DNA of 64,000 nt from Alkalilimnicola ehrlichii (GCF_003399765.1 NZ_NFZV01000001.1:124001-188000); one strand, 5' to 3'; counted from the first letter of the stretch, positions 18,310 through 27,689 are shown. Notes: a model not told the origin generated them from the letters alone. Numbers and translations are program-made.

Positions 18310-19446
18310 ATGGATTTTAACGCCCTGCTCGACTTGATGGTAAAGAAAAAAGGGTCGGATATTTTTATCACGGCAGGTATGCCGCCGAGCATGAAAGTGG
18401 CAGGCCGGCTGGCGCCGGTAACCAAAAACAAATTAACGCCGGAGCAGTCTCGGCAGATTGTTTTGTCGATTATGACGCCTCAGCAGCGCGATGAATTCGA
18501 GCGTGAGCACGAGTGCAATTTCGCGATCAGCGTAACAGGCTTGGGACGTTTCCGGGTGAGTGCCTTTTATCAGCGAAATCAGGTAGGCATGGTTTTGCGC
18601 CGGATCGAGACCTACATTCCCAGCATCGAAGAGTTACGTTTGCCGCCAATTATTAGAGACTTGGCGATGATCCAACGCGGTTTGGTGCTGTTCGTCGGCG
18701 CGACAGGTACCGGTAAGTCGACCTCCCTGGCGTCGATGATCGGTTACCGCAATCGCAATAGCAGCGGCCATATCATTACCATCGAAGACCCGATCGAGTT
18801 TATCCACCAGCATGCCGGCTGTATCGTTACGCAGCGGGAGGTCGGTATCGATACCGAGTCGTTTGAGGTGGCATTGCGCAATACGCTGCGACAGGCGCCC
18901 GATGTCATTCTGATCGGCGAGATCCGGACGCGCGAGACGATGGATTATGCGATTGCCTTTGCCGAAACAGGTCACCTCTGTTTGGCAACCTTGCACGCGA
19001 ACAACGCTAATCAGGCAATGGATCGTATTATCAACTTCTTCCCGGCCGAGCGGCATAATCAGTTGTTTATGGACTTGTCGCTCAATCTTAAGGGCGTGAT
19101 TGCTCAGCAGCTGATTCCCACGCCCGACGGTAAGGGGCGCGTGCCGGCCGTGGAAGTCTTACGTGGTACGCCTCTGGTGGCGGACAAAATCCGTGCCGGC
19201 GAAGTCCATGAGCTAAAAGATATTATGAAACGCTCGCGCGAACAGGGTATGCAGACCTTCGATCAACACCTGTTCGAATTATACAAGAGCGGCCAGATTA
19301 CTTATGAAGACGCCTTACGGTATGCCGACTCCACGAACGAGGTGCGTTTGATGGCCAAGTTGTCGGCAGACGATGCGCAGGAGCGTTTGGAGGCGGCAAC
19401 GGAAGAGCTGACCATCGTCGAGGACGAGCCGCAGCATCGTTTTTAA
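18310..19446 (+). CDS. pilU: PilT-dependent retraction ATPase PilU
   Basis: A 378-residue PilT paralogue with Walker A GATGTGKST, Asp box EDPIEFIH, Walker B PDVILIGEIRTRE and His box GHLCLATLHANNA. The C-terminus is longer and more acidic than PilT (EELTIVEDEPQHRF), typical of PilU. PilU supports PilT during retraction under load. A GGGGAAG ribosome site precedes ATG 18310. The pilT-pilU pair stands alone, convergent with the pyrimidine genes. Confidence 0.96.
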   Translation: MDFNALLDLMVKKKGSDIFITAGMPPSMKVAGRLAPVTKNKLTPEQSRQIVLSIMTPQQRDEFEREHECNFAISVTGLGRFRVSAFYQRNQVGMVLRRIETYIPSIEELRLPPIIRDLAMIQRGLVLFVGATGTGKSTSLASMIGYRNRNSSGHIITIEDPIEFIHQHAGCIVTQREVGIDTESFEVALRNTLRQAPDVILIGEIRTRETMDYAIAFAETGHLCLATLHANNANQAMDRIINFFPAERHNQLFMDLSLNLKGVIAQQLIPTPDGKGRVPAVEVLRGTPLVADKIRAGEVHELKDIMKRSREQGMQTFDQHLFELYKSGQITYEDALRYADSTNEVRLMAKLSADDAQERLEAATEELTIVEDEPQHRF

Positions 19447-19512
19447 CGGGGCGCCGGTGGTGCGGATGCGGTGGTTTGGTCTCTAGCCGCCGATCTGCGC
19501 CGCCAACACATC

Positions 19513-20196
19513 TTATGCGAATAGGCGCGTTGCCAGGCTTTGTTGTCGGCCCGCTAGGGCCTTGTTAAGGCGCTGCTCTATGCCGAACGGGCCGGCGGCG
19601 AATACGTTAGGCCGTTCGTCGGGGTTGGCCGCCAACCAGTGTTCGAGCAGGTGGCTGACTTCTCCCTCGTAACAGCCTGGTAACCCGTCAGTACAGGCAA
19701 TGCGGCTGGCGATACCGCGCTCGTCCAGGCTGGGGACGGCGCCAATCGTGGCTGGTGGCAGTCCGGGCGTTAGGACGCGCGAGGGTTGAAGCTTGAAAGG
19801 CGGTGCGCCTCTACAGCCGATCAGGACGAGTTTCGGCGGCGTTGGTAGCTGTTCCGCTAGCCATAGGATCGCGCCTATTCCGCCATCCTCGCCGATTAGC
19901 ACGGTATCTCGGGTGGCTGCCGAGAAGCTAAAGGGTAGATGGGTTAGTTCGAGTTCGGCATAACGCTGGAAGGGGCGTAAGGGCGTTGCGAGTTGCTGGG
20001 GCGGGATAATCGTTGCTAACCAGTTTTGTTCTCCGTTGGCTCCGGCGATGGCGGCTTGTAGCGTGGCGGCGGTTTCCAGCTCTAGGCGAACCCCCTGGCC
20101 GGGCATTGCCTCGCCGCTAAGCGGCGAGGCAATGCGCACTAAGCCCCAGTCGCCAGGAAGGGGGGTACAGTCGAGAATGTAAGGTTTGACTGTCAC
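19513..20196 (-). CDS. PyrK-like flavoprotein reductase-fold protein without Fe-S cysteines
   Basis: A 227-residue protein with the outline of a dihydroorotate dehydrogenase electron-transfer (PyrK/FNR-like) subunit: a beta-barrel N-half (WGLVRIASP, PGQGVRLEL), then an NAD(P)-type half (TVLIGEDGGIGAILWLAEQL, PKLVLIGCRG, FAAGPFGIEQRL). The C-terminal cluster of four cysteines that binds 2Fe-2S in PyrK is missing; only two scattered Cys remain in IACTDGLPGCYEG. It overlaps the end of pyrC' by 4 bases, so it is the last gene of the pyrR-pyrB-pyrC' operon. Enzyme activity is not established; a redox role in pyrimidine metabolism is only suggested by context. Confidence 0.6.
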   Translation of the reverse strand: MTVKPYILDCTPLPGDWGLVRIASPLSGEAMPGQGVRLELETAATLQAAIAGANGEQNWLATIIPPQQLATPLRPFQRYAELELTHLPFSFSAATRDTVLIGEDGGIGAILWLAEQLPTPPKLVLIGCRGAPPFKLQPSRVLTPGLPPATIGAVPSLDERGIASRIACTDGLPGCYEGEVSHLLEHWLAANPDERPNVFAAGPFGIEQRLNKALAGRQQSLATRLFA

Positions 20197-21479
20197 TGTT
20201 GGGAAAGTCGATATACGAGCCGGCCGTCGACCAAAGTATGGGTGACGCGTCCGGTAAATTCCCAGCCCAAGAAGGGCGAATTTTTGCCCATGCTGTGCAT
20301 GGTCTCGGCGTTAAACCACCATACGGCTTTGGGGTCGAATACGCAGATATCGGCGACCCGACCTACGGCCAACGAACCGGCTTCCAGCCCGAGAATATGC
20401 GCCGGGTTGCTCGTTACTCGGGCAAGCGCATCCATCAGCGGCAACACCCCTTCGTCGACCAGGCGCAATACCAGCGGCAGCAAGCTATCAAGCCCGGAAG
20501 CGCCCGGGCTGCTCGTCCCCATGGGCCCGTCTTTCGCGTCAGGCTCGTGCGGCTGGTGGTCGGAGCAAATCGCAGCAATCTGCCCGTTGGCGACGGCTTG
20601 ACGAAGCGCTGCGCGGTCGCTATCGCTCCGCACTGGCGGGTCAACCTGACAAGCGGTGTTGAAGTCCCACAAATCCATTTCGGTCAAAAACAGCTGTAGC
20701 GCGGCAACATCGGCCGTTACCGGTAATCCTTGCTGTTGGGCTCTGGCTATCTGGTTGGCACCGGCGGCGGTAGAGAGGCGGCCGAAGTGTGTGCGAACAC
20801 CGGTTTGTTGTACTAACGCTAAGTCGCGCCCGAGCGCAGCAGTTTCTGCCGCTGCCGGAATGCCGGTTAAGCCGAGTCGGGTGGCCACATGGCCTTCGTG
20901 GATTAGCCCACCTTCGCTGAGCCAGGGATCTTTCGGGGTGAGCAAAACAGGCAGTTTAAAGCTGCCGGCATATTCCATGGCTCGACGCAGGACCAGACTG
21001 TTTCGGATGACGTGTCCGCCATCGGCCATGGCGGCGCAACCGGCGGCTTTCAGCGCTGCCATCTCGGTTAACTGCTCGCCCGCTAGCCCTTTGGTGAGGG
21101 CGCCATAAGGTAGAATCTTGGCGCCTGCCGCTTCTCGTTCGCGGCGGCGAATCAATTCCACGACGGAGGTGCTGTCGACCACCGGCTGCGAATCCGGCGG
21201 GCAACATAAGGTTGTGATGCCGCCCGCGGCGGCGGCCCTGGCTTCGCTTGCAATTGTCGCTTTGTGAGTGGCGCCGGGCTCCCGCGGGCGGGCCGCGAGG
21301 TCGATCAATCCGGGGCAGACGATTTGGCCGCCGACATCGAGGGTCTGTTCCGCGCGAAAACCGCTTGGCGCCTCGCCTATGCCGGCGATGCGTCCTTCGC
21401 TAACGAATAAATCCGCTTCGGTGTCGAGGCCGTTGGCGGGGTCGACGATACGGCCGCCGCTTAGGACGATGTTGTTCAT
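20193..21479 (-). CDS. Dihydroorotase-like protein PyrC' (metal ligands lost)
   Basis: A 428-residue amidohydrolase of the type I dihydroorotase family, but the metal-binding HxH motif of active enzymes (DxHVHxREPG) reads [10 protein letters not shown], with both His replaced. The later SDHQPHEPD segment and the DGGHVIRNS region persist. This matches the inactive PyrC' of Pseudomonas, which is needed for the structure of aspartate transcarbamoylase rather than for catalysis. The start overlaps the pyrB stop by 4 bases. A functional dihydroorotase must be encoded elsewhere. Confidence 0.88.
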   Translation of the reverse strand: MNNIVLSGGRIVDPANGLDTEADLFVSEGRIAGIGEAPSGFRAEQTLDVGGQIVCPGLIDLAARPREPGATHKATIASEARAAAAGGITTLCCPPDSQPVVDSTSVVELIRRREREAAGAKILPYGALTKGLAGEQLTEMAALKAAGCAAMADGGHVIRNSLVLRRAMEYAGSFKLPVLLTPKDPWLSEGGLIHEGHVATRLGLTGIPAAAETAALGRDLALVQQTGVRTHFGRLSTAAGANQIARAQQQGLPVTADVAALQLFLTEMDLWDFNTACQVDPPVRSDSDRAALRQAVANGQIAAICSDHQPHEPDAKDGPMGTSSPGASGLDSLLPLVLRLVDEGVLPLMDALARVTSNPAHILGLEAGSLAVGRVADICVFDPKAVWWFNAETMHSMGKNSPFLGWEFTGRVTHTLVDGRLVYRLSQQ

Positions 21480-22435
21480 GCGTTTTCTCCCCCCGTGCCG
21501 AGTGCCATCGACATCACCGCCATACGCACCGCAATTCCATTGGTAACCTGTTCTAGAATGACCGAGCGAGGGCCGTCGGCGACCGCCGACTCGATTTCCA
21601 CGCCTCGGTTAATCGGCCCTGGGTGCATGACGATGGCATCGGGTTTGGCAACCGATAATTTCTCCTCGGTTAGGCCGTAGAGGCGGAAGAACTCGCTTTC
21701 GCTCGGCAATAAGGCGCCGCTCATACGTTCCTTTTGCAGCCGTAGCATGATCACGACATCGACATCCGCTAAACCGGCCCGTATGTCGTGGAAGACTTTT
21801 ACGCCGAGGCTTTCGATATCGTGAGGCAGCAGTGTGCGTGGGGCGATAACGCGCACTTCGCCGGCCCCTAAACCATTCAACGCATGAATCTGCGAACGCG
21901 CCACCCGCGAGTGCAGAATGTCGCCGACGATGGCGACTCGAAGCGGCTCGAACTCCCGCTTATGGCGGCGAATGGTGAACATATCGAGCATGGCTTGCGT
22001 GGGGTGTGCATGCCGACCGTCGCCGGCATTAATGACGCTTACGCCCGGAGCTGCGTTGCGGGCGATGAAATGCGCCGCGCCGGAGTCGGCATGACGCACA
22101 ACGAACATATCGCACTGCATGGCTTCAAGGTTGCGTAGCATGTCGAGCAGGCTTTCGCCCTTTACCGTTGCCGAGGTGCTGATATTGATGTTGAGCACAT
22201 CCGCCGAGAGGCGTTTGGCTGCCAGCTCAAAGGTGGTTCGGGTCCGGGTGCTGGCCTCGAAGAAGAGGTTCATCACGGTTCGACCGCGTAACAGCGGGAC
22301 TTTCTTGATGGATTTGCCGATGACTCCGGTGAAAGACTCGGCGGTATCCAGAATCTGGGTCAACAAGGGTCGCGGTAACCCTTCGGTCGTTAAAAAATGG
22401 CGCAGGCGGCCGTGTTCGTCCAATTGCAAGCTCAT
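21476..22435 (-). CDS. pyrB: Aspartate carbamoyltransferase catalytic subunit
   Basis: Condenses carbamoyl phosphate and aspartate in pyrimidine synthesis. A 319-residue chain with the carbamoyl-phosphate motif [13 protein letters not shown], the HPTQAMLD segment, and the aspartate-site region MLRLQKERM and [12 protein letters not shown]. It overlaps pyrR upstream and pyrC' downstream, each by 4 bases (ATGA), so a stoichiometric complex with PyrC' is likely, as in Pseudomonas. Confidence 0.96.
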   Translation of the reverse strand: MSLQLDEHGRLRHFLTTEGLPRPLLTQILDTAESFTGVIGKSIKKVPLLRGRTVMNLFFEASTRTRTTFELAAKRLSADVLNINISTSATVKGESLLDMLRNLEAMQCDMFVVRHADSGAAHFIARNAAPGVSVINAGDGRHAHPTQAMLDMFTIRRHKREFEPLRVAIVGDILHSRVARSQIHALNGLGAGEVRVIAPRTLLPHDIESLGVKVFHDIRAGLADVDVVIMLRLQKERMSGALLPSESEFFRLYGLTEEKLSVAKPDAIVMHPGPINRGVEIESAVADGPRSVILEQVTNGIAVRMAVMSMALGTGGENA

Positions 22436-22938
22436 GCCTGGGTCCGCTCCGTGAGGCTCAAGGGCGACGGCCCGCTCAGCTTGATATGGCGGCCTTCGGC
22501 CAGTTGTAGCCGAGTACCGGCCACATCCGCAGCGATGGGAAGTTCGCGACCGCCGCGGTCGACCAAAACGGCCAGTTGTACGCTGGCAGGACGTCCGTAA
22601 TCGAAGATTTCATTCAGGGCGGCGCGAATGGTACGCCCGGTATATAGGACGTCGTCAACCAAAATGATGTCGCGGTCGTCCACGGAAAACGGTAGATGTG
22701 AGGGGTGGACCTGAGGGTTCATCCCGACCCGGCTGAAGTCATCGCGGTAGAAGGTGATGTCCAGCGTGCCGAGAGGGTCTGGCAGGCCCAGGGCAGCGTG
22801 TAGTCGCTCCGCAACCCAAACCCCTCCGGTACGGATGCCGATCATTACCGGATGCTGCGAAGGTGTGACGTCGAGACGGGCTTTCAACTCGCCTGCCATG
22901 TGCTCTATAAGTGGATCGACCGCAGGTAGTGTTGTCAT
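22432..22938 (-). CDS. pyrR: PyrR uracil phosphoribosyltransferase / regulator
   Basis: About 168 residues. The PRPP-binding loop is [19 protein letters not shown], with [16 protein letters not shown] and [10 protein letters not shown] of the PyrR family. ATG 22938 is preferred over the upstream in-frame ATG 22989, because it overlaps the ruvX stop by ATGA once ruvX is repaired. In Gram-positives PyrR attenuates pyr transcription; in proteobacteria an additional or purely enzymatic role is possible. No PyrR-binding stem-loop was seen. Confidence 0.9.
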   Translation of the reverse strand: MTTLPAVDPLIEHMAGELKARLDVTPSQHPVMIGIRTGGVWVAERLHAALGLPDPLGTLDITFYRDDFSRVGMNPQVHPSHLPFSVDDRDIILVDDVLYTGRTIRAALNEIFDYGRPASVQLAVLVDRGGRELPIAADVAGTRLQLAEGRHIKLSGPSPLSLTERTQA

Positions 22939-23404
22939 TGCGCGTGTTCCAAAACCAGGTTTCGAGGATGATGCGAGCTGCCGTTGCATCGATTTTAGCT
23001 TTCTGACGGCGCATGCGTTGCCCGCTCAAGCCGCGCTCGCCTAGCTCGCGCGCTGCTTCGTGCGAGGAGAGGTGTTCGTCCACGGTATATGTCGGCAGCC
23101 GAAAACGGCCTTCCAGTCGTCGGCTGAAGCGGCATGCCGCCTCGCCTGCCGTCGGCAGGCTGCCGTCGGCGTGCCGCGGTATGCCAACCACGAGGCCATG
23201 CGGCTGCCATTGTGCAATCAGCCGGCCGACCTCTTCCCAGTCGGGATTGCCGTCTCGGCAGCTAAGCGTCGTTAACGCGCGTGCCGTGCCGGTTGTTGCT
23301 TCGCCGACCGCGACACCCGTACGTCGTAAGCCAAAATCGAAGCCGAGGTAGAGACCTTGTGCATCCTCTTGCTTCGTGCCGCGTCGATGATCTCGCTCAG
23401 GCAT
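22935..23404 (-). CDS. ruvX: RuvX/YqgF Holliday-junction resolvase-like nuclease (frameshifted near 3' end)
   Basis: RNase H-fold protein of the YqgF family, involved in 16S rRNA 5' end maturation. Motifs: YLGFDFGLRRTGVAVGE (first Asp), HGLVVGIPRHADGS, YTVDEHLSSHEA (Glu), and KIDATAARIILETWF (Asp). As written the frame runs on through pyrR for 250 bases. Adding one T on the minus strand (run of four A at plus 22951-22954) gives the family-typical ending ILETWFLEHAQ and a TGA that overlaps the pyrR ATG. ATG 23404 overlaps the yqgE stop. Confidence 0.88.
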
Positions 23405-23966
23405 GGCCGGCATCCGTGGATAGCAGAGACAGGTCGACACCGAGTAGCGAAGCGGCTGCTTGCCAGCGATCGTTGCTATTATGCTCAAAGATAATCGACG
23501 CATCGGCGGGGCCGCTTAGCCACGAATTCTCGGCGATTTCAGCTTCCAACTGCCCCGCTTCCCAGCCGGCGTAACCGAGCGCCACCAAGTACTGCTTCGG
23601 TCCCTCTTGTTGCGCAATGGCATCGAGGATATCGCGCGAAGTCGTAATGCTGATCGCGGGGGAAACCTTGAGTGTTGCCTCCCATACGGTTTCCGCCGAA
23701 TGCAATACAAAGCCCCGTTCGCGTTGCACCGGCCCACCCATGTAAACGCGTTGTTGCGCGGCCGTTTCGTCGTCCGATTCCAAGCCAAGGTGGTTGAACA
23801 GCTCGCTCATCGATATATCGATCGGGCGGTTGATGACAATGCCCATCGCGCCCTCTTCGTTGTGTTCGCAGATGTAAGTTACCGTCTGCGCGAAGTTTGG
23901 GTCGGCGAGCGTGGGCATCGCGATTAGGAAATGATTGCTCAAATATTCTTGGTTCGTCATGATCAT
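23397..23966 (-). CDS. yqgE: YqgE/AlgH family protein
   Basis: About 189 residues, the family length. Signatures are YLSNHFLIAMPTLADPNFAQTVTYICEHNEEGAMGIVINRP and the C-terminal LVALGYAGWEAGQLEAEIAEN and NDRWQAAASLLGVD. ATG 23966 (MIMTNQEY) or ATG 23960 are both possible starts; the longer open frame up to 24077 overlaps tonB and reads as non-homologous. The family's role is unknown, with links to alginate regulation in Pseudomonas. Located between tonB and ruvX as in other gammaproteobacteria. Confidence 0.92.
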   Translation of the reverse strand: MIMTNQEYLSNHFLIAMPTLADPNFAQTVTYICEHNEEGAMGIVINRPIDISMSELFNHLGLESDDETAAQQRVYMGGPVQRERGFVLHSAETVWEATLKVSPAISITTSRDILDAIAQQEGPKQYLVALGYAGWEAGQLEAEIAENSWLSGPADASIIFEHNSNDRWQAAASLLGVDLSLLSTDAGHA

Positions 23967-24037
23967 ATTTTCCGCCGGCCTCTTTTCGCCTTGTTCAGTC
24001 GCCGTGTTGGCTGAAATGGAGGCGATGTTCACGTTCT

Positions 24038-24907
24038 TCAGCGGGTGTGCAATTGATTTCCTTGCAGAAACTCCCATGTGCGGACCACGACCAGCAGGTC
24101 GTTGCCCTGCAAAACCTCTTTCGGTACTTCGGGATACGGTGCTGCAAGCTCGACAATACGCATCGCCGCTTGGTCCAAGGCCGGATGAGGCGAGGGTTGC
24201 AGTATCCGCATTTCGTGTAAGTGGCCGTCGGGGCGTATGGTCACTTCCATAATTAAACGCCCGGCGAGGCCGCGTTGGCGGGCTTCGTCGGGATAGTTGA
24301 GGTTTCCGACGCGCTCAACCTTGGCGACCCAGTCGTGCATGTAGGCGGCTGCTTCGTGCGCCCGGGTGCGAGCGTCGATGCGTCGCTTACTGGGGTAACG
24401 GGGCACGCCGGTTTCGCGATCTTCCAAAAACTCCCGGTATTGCGCCGCTTGCGGGGTGGAACTGAGCAACTCCAGGGTTGAGGTGTTTTGCGTTTGTTCC
24501 GGTGTCGCTTGCTCCGGTGCAGGGGTTCGTCGATTTGCCGCCTCGGTTTGAACGACGTCCTGTTGTTGGCGTGGCTGCGGCGGCGGCGCGGGAGCCGGGG
24601 AAGCATGTACCGGCTCATTCGCTTCCGGAACGCCTTGCATTTGCGGTTCCGCCCGTCGCTGGGGTCGCTCGGCCCGCTCCGAATGGCCGCCGCCGTCTTG
24701 GTCGGCTTGGGCTAAGAAATCGTAATCGTCCGGCGTCGAGTCGCTTGGCCGTTCGGCCAGTGTGACTTCAATCATCGGGGTGTTTTTGGTTATCCGCTCG
24801 GGCATACCGGTAAAACCAACGCCCAGAATGACCATGGCGTGAACGACCACGGCGAGAAAGAGCGTCATTGATAATCGGTCGGCGGAACTAATAGTCGTCC
24901 TGTTCAT
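24038..24907 (-). CDS. tonB: TonB family energy-transducer protein
   Basis: A 289-residue protein with one N-terminal membrane helix (about 13-33), a long Pro/Gln/Glu-rich periplasmic linker with PAPAPPPQPRQQQ and a C-terminal TonB domain (about 205-285) containing NYPDEARQRGLAGRLIMEVTIRPDGHL and the Pro-poor tail HPALDQAAMRIV. It links proton-motive force to outer-membrane transporters. The position beside gshB, yqgE and ruvX is conserved in gammaproteobacteria; here apbE is interposed between gshB and tonB. Confidence 0.88.
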   Translation of the reverse strand: MNRTTISSADRLSMTLFLAVVVHAMVILGVGFTGMPERITKNTPMIEVTLAERPSDSTPDDYDFLAQADQDGGGHSERAERPQRRAEPQMQGVPEANEPVHASPAPAPPPQPRQQQDVVQTEAANRRTPAPEQATPEQTQNTSTLELLSSTPQAAQYREFLEDRETGVPRYPSKRRIDARTRAHEAAAYMHDWVAKVERVGNLNYPDEARQRGLAGRLIMEVTIRPDGHLHEMRILQPSPHPALDQAAMRIVELAAPYPEVPKEVLQGNDLLVVVRTWEFLQGNQLHTR

Positions 24908-25175
24908 GCGCGCAAGTTTAGCTCCGGTTGAGCCCTACGAGGTGTCGAAAATCACTTTTCCGCACCCTGGCTAAAGGACCTCCGGTTTGCCTGAGGATTT
25001 TACCTTGTTTGCCTAAAGCCGAAGCGGGGAAACAGGCGAGCGACGCTTCGTGTTTTATGCCTGCGTCGTGGTCGTAGGCAAGGTATCCACTCGCCCGCGA
25101 CCTCATGTGGCCTTGCCTTTCCTTATTTTTCGATAAGCGCGAAGGCCACTCGCCTATTCCGATAGTATCACTATC

Positions 25176-26231
25176 TCATAGAGCTTCCGTTACCGTCACC
25201 GTTGTCGCCGCTTCTTCGAAGCGAACCCGTTCGACCAGAGTCGGCGTAATGCTAACGTGGCCCGAGTCGTCGACGATCAGCACCTGATCGACGCCCATAT
25301 TACGAGCAATGCGTTGCCAATGCTCGGGGCCGGCAACGAGTAAGGCGGTTGCCGCTGCATCCGCAGTCGTTGCATCCTCGTGTACGACGGTAACGGCCGT
25401 AAGCCCCCGCGCAGGATAACCTGTCTTTGGGGAAATTAAATGGTGGTAGCGCTTTCCGTCGTACTCGAAGTAGCGTTCGTAGGTGCCCGAGGTGAAGACG
25501 TTCTCGCCGCTGTCGATCTCCAAACTGGCTAATTTGCCGCGAGTACTTGGGTCGATAACCCCCACTCGCCAGCGTCTGTCGCCGCGAGAGCCGATGGCTT
25601 GCACATCGCCGCCGAGACTGATCAGCGCGTGCTCGATGCCCTCGTTTCTCAAGGCGATCATTGCACGATCGAGGATTAAGCCTTTGGCCATGCCGCCAAA
25701 ATCAAGTTGAACGGCCGGGTTGTCGCTGCTCAGTGTAGCGCCGTCTAAGTGGAGATCGGTCATGCGGGGCGAATGTGCTAATAGTTGATCGATCGCGGTT
25801 GCCGGGGGAGGGCTCGGGTTCGTTTGCCGGGCATGAAAACCCCATAAAGCAATCAAGCGGCCTATTGCGGGATTAAAGTAATGTTCGCTTTGTTCGGCAA
25901 GGGCTATGCCGCGTTCGGCAAGCCAGCGCAGATCGCCGTCGATGGTTGTCGTCTGGCCGGCGGCGAGTTTGTCGTTTATGCGGGTTAAGTCGCTTTCCTG
26001 CCAAGCATGCCACGCGTGGTGTTGAGCATCGAACTGGGCCGCTAAGGCGTCGAATCCTCGTTGTGCCGTTGCCTCATCGGTACCGATCAATGTTACGTCG
26101 ACTACTGTCCCGAACGCCAGCATTTGCTCCTGTCGTACTTCCGGTCCGCGCTCGCAGGCACCGACGAAAAGTGCGCAGGCAGCCAATAGTAGCCGGATTC
26201 CATGCCGTCGATCGGCGCGATGATGTGGCAT
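25176..26231 (-). CDS. apbE: FAD:protein FMN transferase ApbE
   Basis: A 351-residue lipoprotein: lipobox LFVGACER (Cys about 26) and an ApbE domain. Motifs include LDFGGMAKGLILDRA, SLGGDVQAIGSRG, HHLISPKTGYPARGLTAVTV and the metal-binding-type ATTADAAATALLVAG. ApbE covalently attaches FMN to subunits of Nqr/Rnf complexes and other periplasmic flavoproteins, none of which is encoded in this window. It follows gshB by 11 bases. This placement is not standard. Confidence 0.93.
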   Translation of the reverse strand: MPHHRADRRHGIRLLLAACALFVGACERGPEVRQEQMLAFGTVVDVTLIGTDEATAQRGFDALAAQFDAQHHAWHAWQESDLTRINDKLAAGQTTTIDGDLRWLAERGIALAEQSEHYFNPAIGRLIALWGFHARQTNPSPPPATAIDQLLAHSPRMTDLHLDGATLSSDNPAVQLDFGGMAKGLILDRAMIALRNEGIEHALISLGGDVQAIGSRGDRRWRVGVIDPSTRGKLASLEIDSGENVFTSGTYERYFEYDGKRYHHLISPKTGYPARGLTAVTVVHEDATTADAAATALLVAGPEHWQRIARNMGVDQVLIVDDSGHVSITPTLVERVRFEEAATTVTVTEAL

Positions 26232-26242
26232 CCGTTTGCTTC

Positions 26243-27205
26243 CTACCCTTTGGGGCGTTGGGCCAAGAGCGTTTCTATGGCATCGAAGAACTGAGCGCTG
26301 ATATTGATATTATAGATTTCGTCGAGTTCTCGAACGCAGGTGGGGCTGGTGACATTAACTTCGGTGAGGTAGTCGCCGATGACATCGAGGCCTACGAAGT
26401 ATAGCCCATGCGCAAGCAGCGTCGGGGCTACCTGGTCGCAGATCCAGCGGTCGCGATCGGACAGTGGAACCCCTTCGCCACGGCCGCCGGCGGCAATATT
26501 GCCTCGGCTTTCGCCGGCGGCTGGAATACGTGCTAAAGCATAATCCACCGGTTTGCCGTTAATAACCAAAATGCGCTTGTCGCCGGCACTGATTTCCGGG
26601 ATATAGCGCTGCGCCATAGCGTATTCGGTGCCTTGTTCGGTGAGCGTCTCGATAATGACGCTGGTGTTGGTATCGCCGGCTTCGACCACGAAAATGGAGG
26701 TGCCGCCCATGCCGTGTAGCGGCTTTAGAACCGCTTTGCCGTGCTGGGCGATAAACGCACGTAACTCTTTCGCGTCGCGACTGACCAGTGTGGGCGTGCA
26801 ACATTGAGCGAAACGAGCGGTAAACAGCTTTTCGTTAGCATCGCGCAGCCCTTGCGGCTTGTTTAAAACCAAGCAGCCTGCTCGTTCGGCAAGTTCCAAA
26901 ATATAAGTTGCGTAGAGAAACTGGTTGTCGACCGGCGGGTCTTTGCGCATCAGTATAATATCGAGTTCGGCCAAGGGAGCGGAGACGCGATCGCCGAGTT
27001 CAAACCAGCGGCTATTGTTGTCGTCTACCCGCAGCCGGCGACCGCTTCCCCAAGCTTCGCCGTCTCGCACCGATAAGTCGCTCATCTCGAGATAGCGAAT
27101 ATCCCAATTCCGCGCTTGCGCTTCCAGCAACATAGCGAGCGTGGTGTCTTTGTAGGGCTTGATGGACTCGATGGGATCCATGACGACGCCAATTTGGATG
27201 GTCAT
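26243..27205 (-). CDS. gshB: Glutathione synthetase
   Basis: An ATP-grasp ligase adding Gly to gamma-glutamylcysteine. About 320 residues from ATG 27205 (MTIQIGVVMDPIESIKPYKDTT), preferred over an upstream TTG because it gives the usual N-terminus. Family markers are the KDPPVDNQFLYATYILELAER segment, KPLHGMGGTSIF, AMAQRYIPEISAGDKRILVINGKPVDYALARIP and EVNVTSPTC. It heads the leftward gshB-apbE group and is divergent from pilG. Confidence 0.96.
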   Translation of the reverse strand: MTIQIGVVMDPIESIKPYKDTTLAMLLEAQARNWDIRYLEMSDLSVRDGEAWGSGRRLRVDDNNSRWFELGDRVSAPLAELDIILMRKDPPVDNQFLYATYILELAERAGCLVLNKPQGLRDANEKLFTARFAQCCTPTLVSRDAKELRAFIAQHGKAVLKPLHGMGGTSIFVVEAGDTNTSVIIETLTEQGTEYAMAQRYIPEISAGDKRILVINGKPVDYALARIPAAGESRGNIAAGGRGEGVPLSDRDRWICDQVAPTLLAHGLYFVGLDVIGDYLTEVNVTSPTCVRELDEIYNINISAQFFDAIETLLAQRPKG

Positions 27206-27259
27206 AAGCTTCGGTTCCTGCTGAGTCAAAGTGACCGGACAATATCGATGCTGCCCTAG

Positions 27260-27308
27260 CCGGCAGTTAGATTAGCGCAGCGCTCTGCATGCGCTAATCT
27301 ACTGCCGG
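27260..27308. repeat. Long near-perfect hairpin upstream of gshB and pilG
   Basis: Arms 27260-27279 and 27290-27308 form a 19-bp stem (7 bp, one bulged T at 27267, then 12 bp tagattagcgca / tgcgctaatcta) around a 10-nt loop. It lies upstream of both divergent genes, so a normal terminator role is not expected. Confidence 0.7.
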
Positions 27309-27557
27309 GCTTCGGTGTTGGCTATCCGTGCGTTTTTTCAACAGCCCATTAGGCCTGGTTGGCAGAACGATCGCTACACGATAGTCTACACTTTGCTAGG
27401 GAAGAAACTCGGCGTTTTTACCCTGGCACTGAGTCGGAAAGTTCCTTCTGAGCTTTTGAGACGCTGCTTGAGTCGCTTGCCGTTGGCCCGGATCGGTCGA
27501 GTTGCGGTTGAATTATTCAGCGGTAGTGCTGGGCTACAGGCTAACGCGGCCGGTGGA

Positions 27558-27586
27558 TTGTACCGCAGTTATGTGTTAAATAAACT
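27558..27586 (+). promoter_or_regulatory. Candidate sigma70 promoter of pilG
   Basis: TTGTAC at 27558-27563 and TAAACT at 27581-27586 with a 17-base spacer, about 100 bases before the pilG start. Identified by eye and unsupported by any other element. Confidence 0.3.
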
Positions 27587-27689
27587 CGGTATCCTCATGG
27601 GCTATATAAGCGAATTCTGCCTTCGGCGGGCGCCTTGTCGCCTCATAACTAGGAAAATAACCGGGGGGTCAGTGGATAACGGAACCACA

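Larger units (their letters stand above)
27206..27689. other. Intergenic region between gshB and pilG
   Basis: About 480 bases between divergent genes. It holds the 27260-27308 hairpin and a plausible pilG promoter. The in-frame extension of pilG upstream (from 27315) has no response-regulator-like sequence and contains a disordered, basic translation, so it is not taken as coding. Confidence 0.5.

Noticed and set aside
22739-22989. Long C-terminal extension of RuvX overlapping pyrR
   Set aside because: The extension reads as an out-of-frame copy of pyrR and disappears after adding one base.
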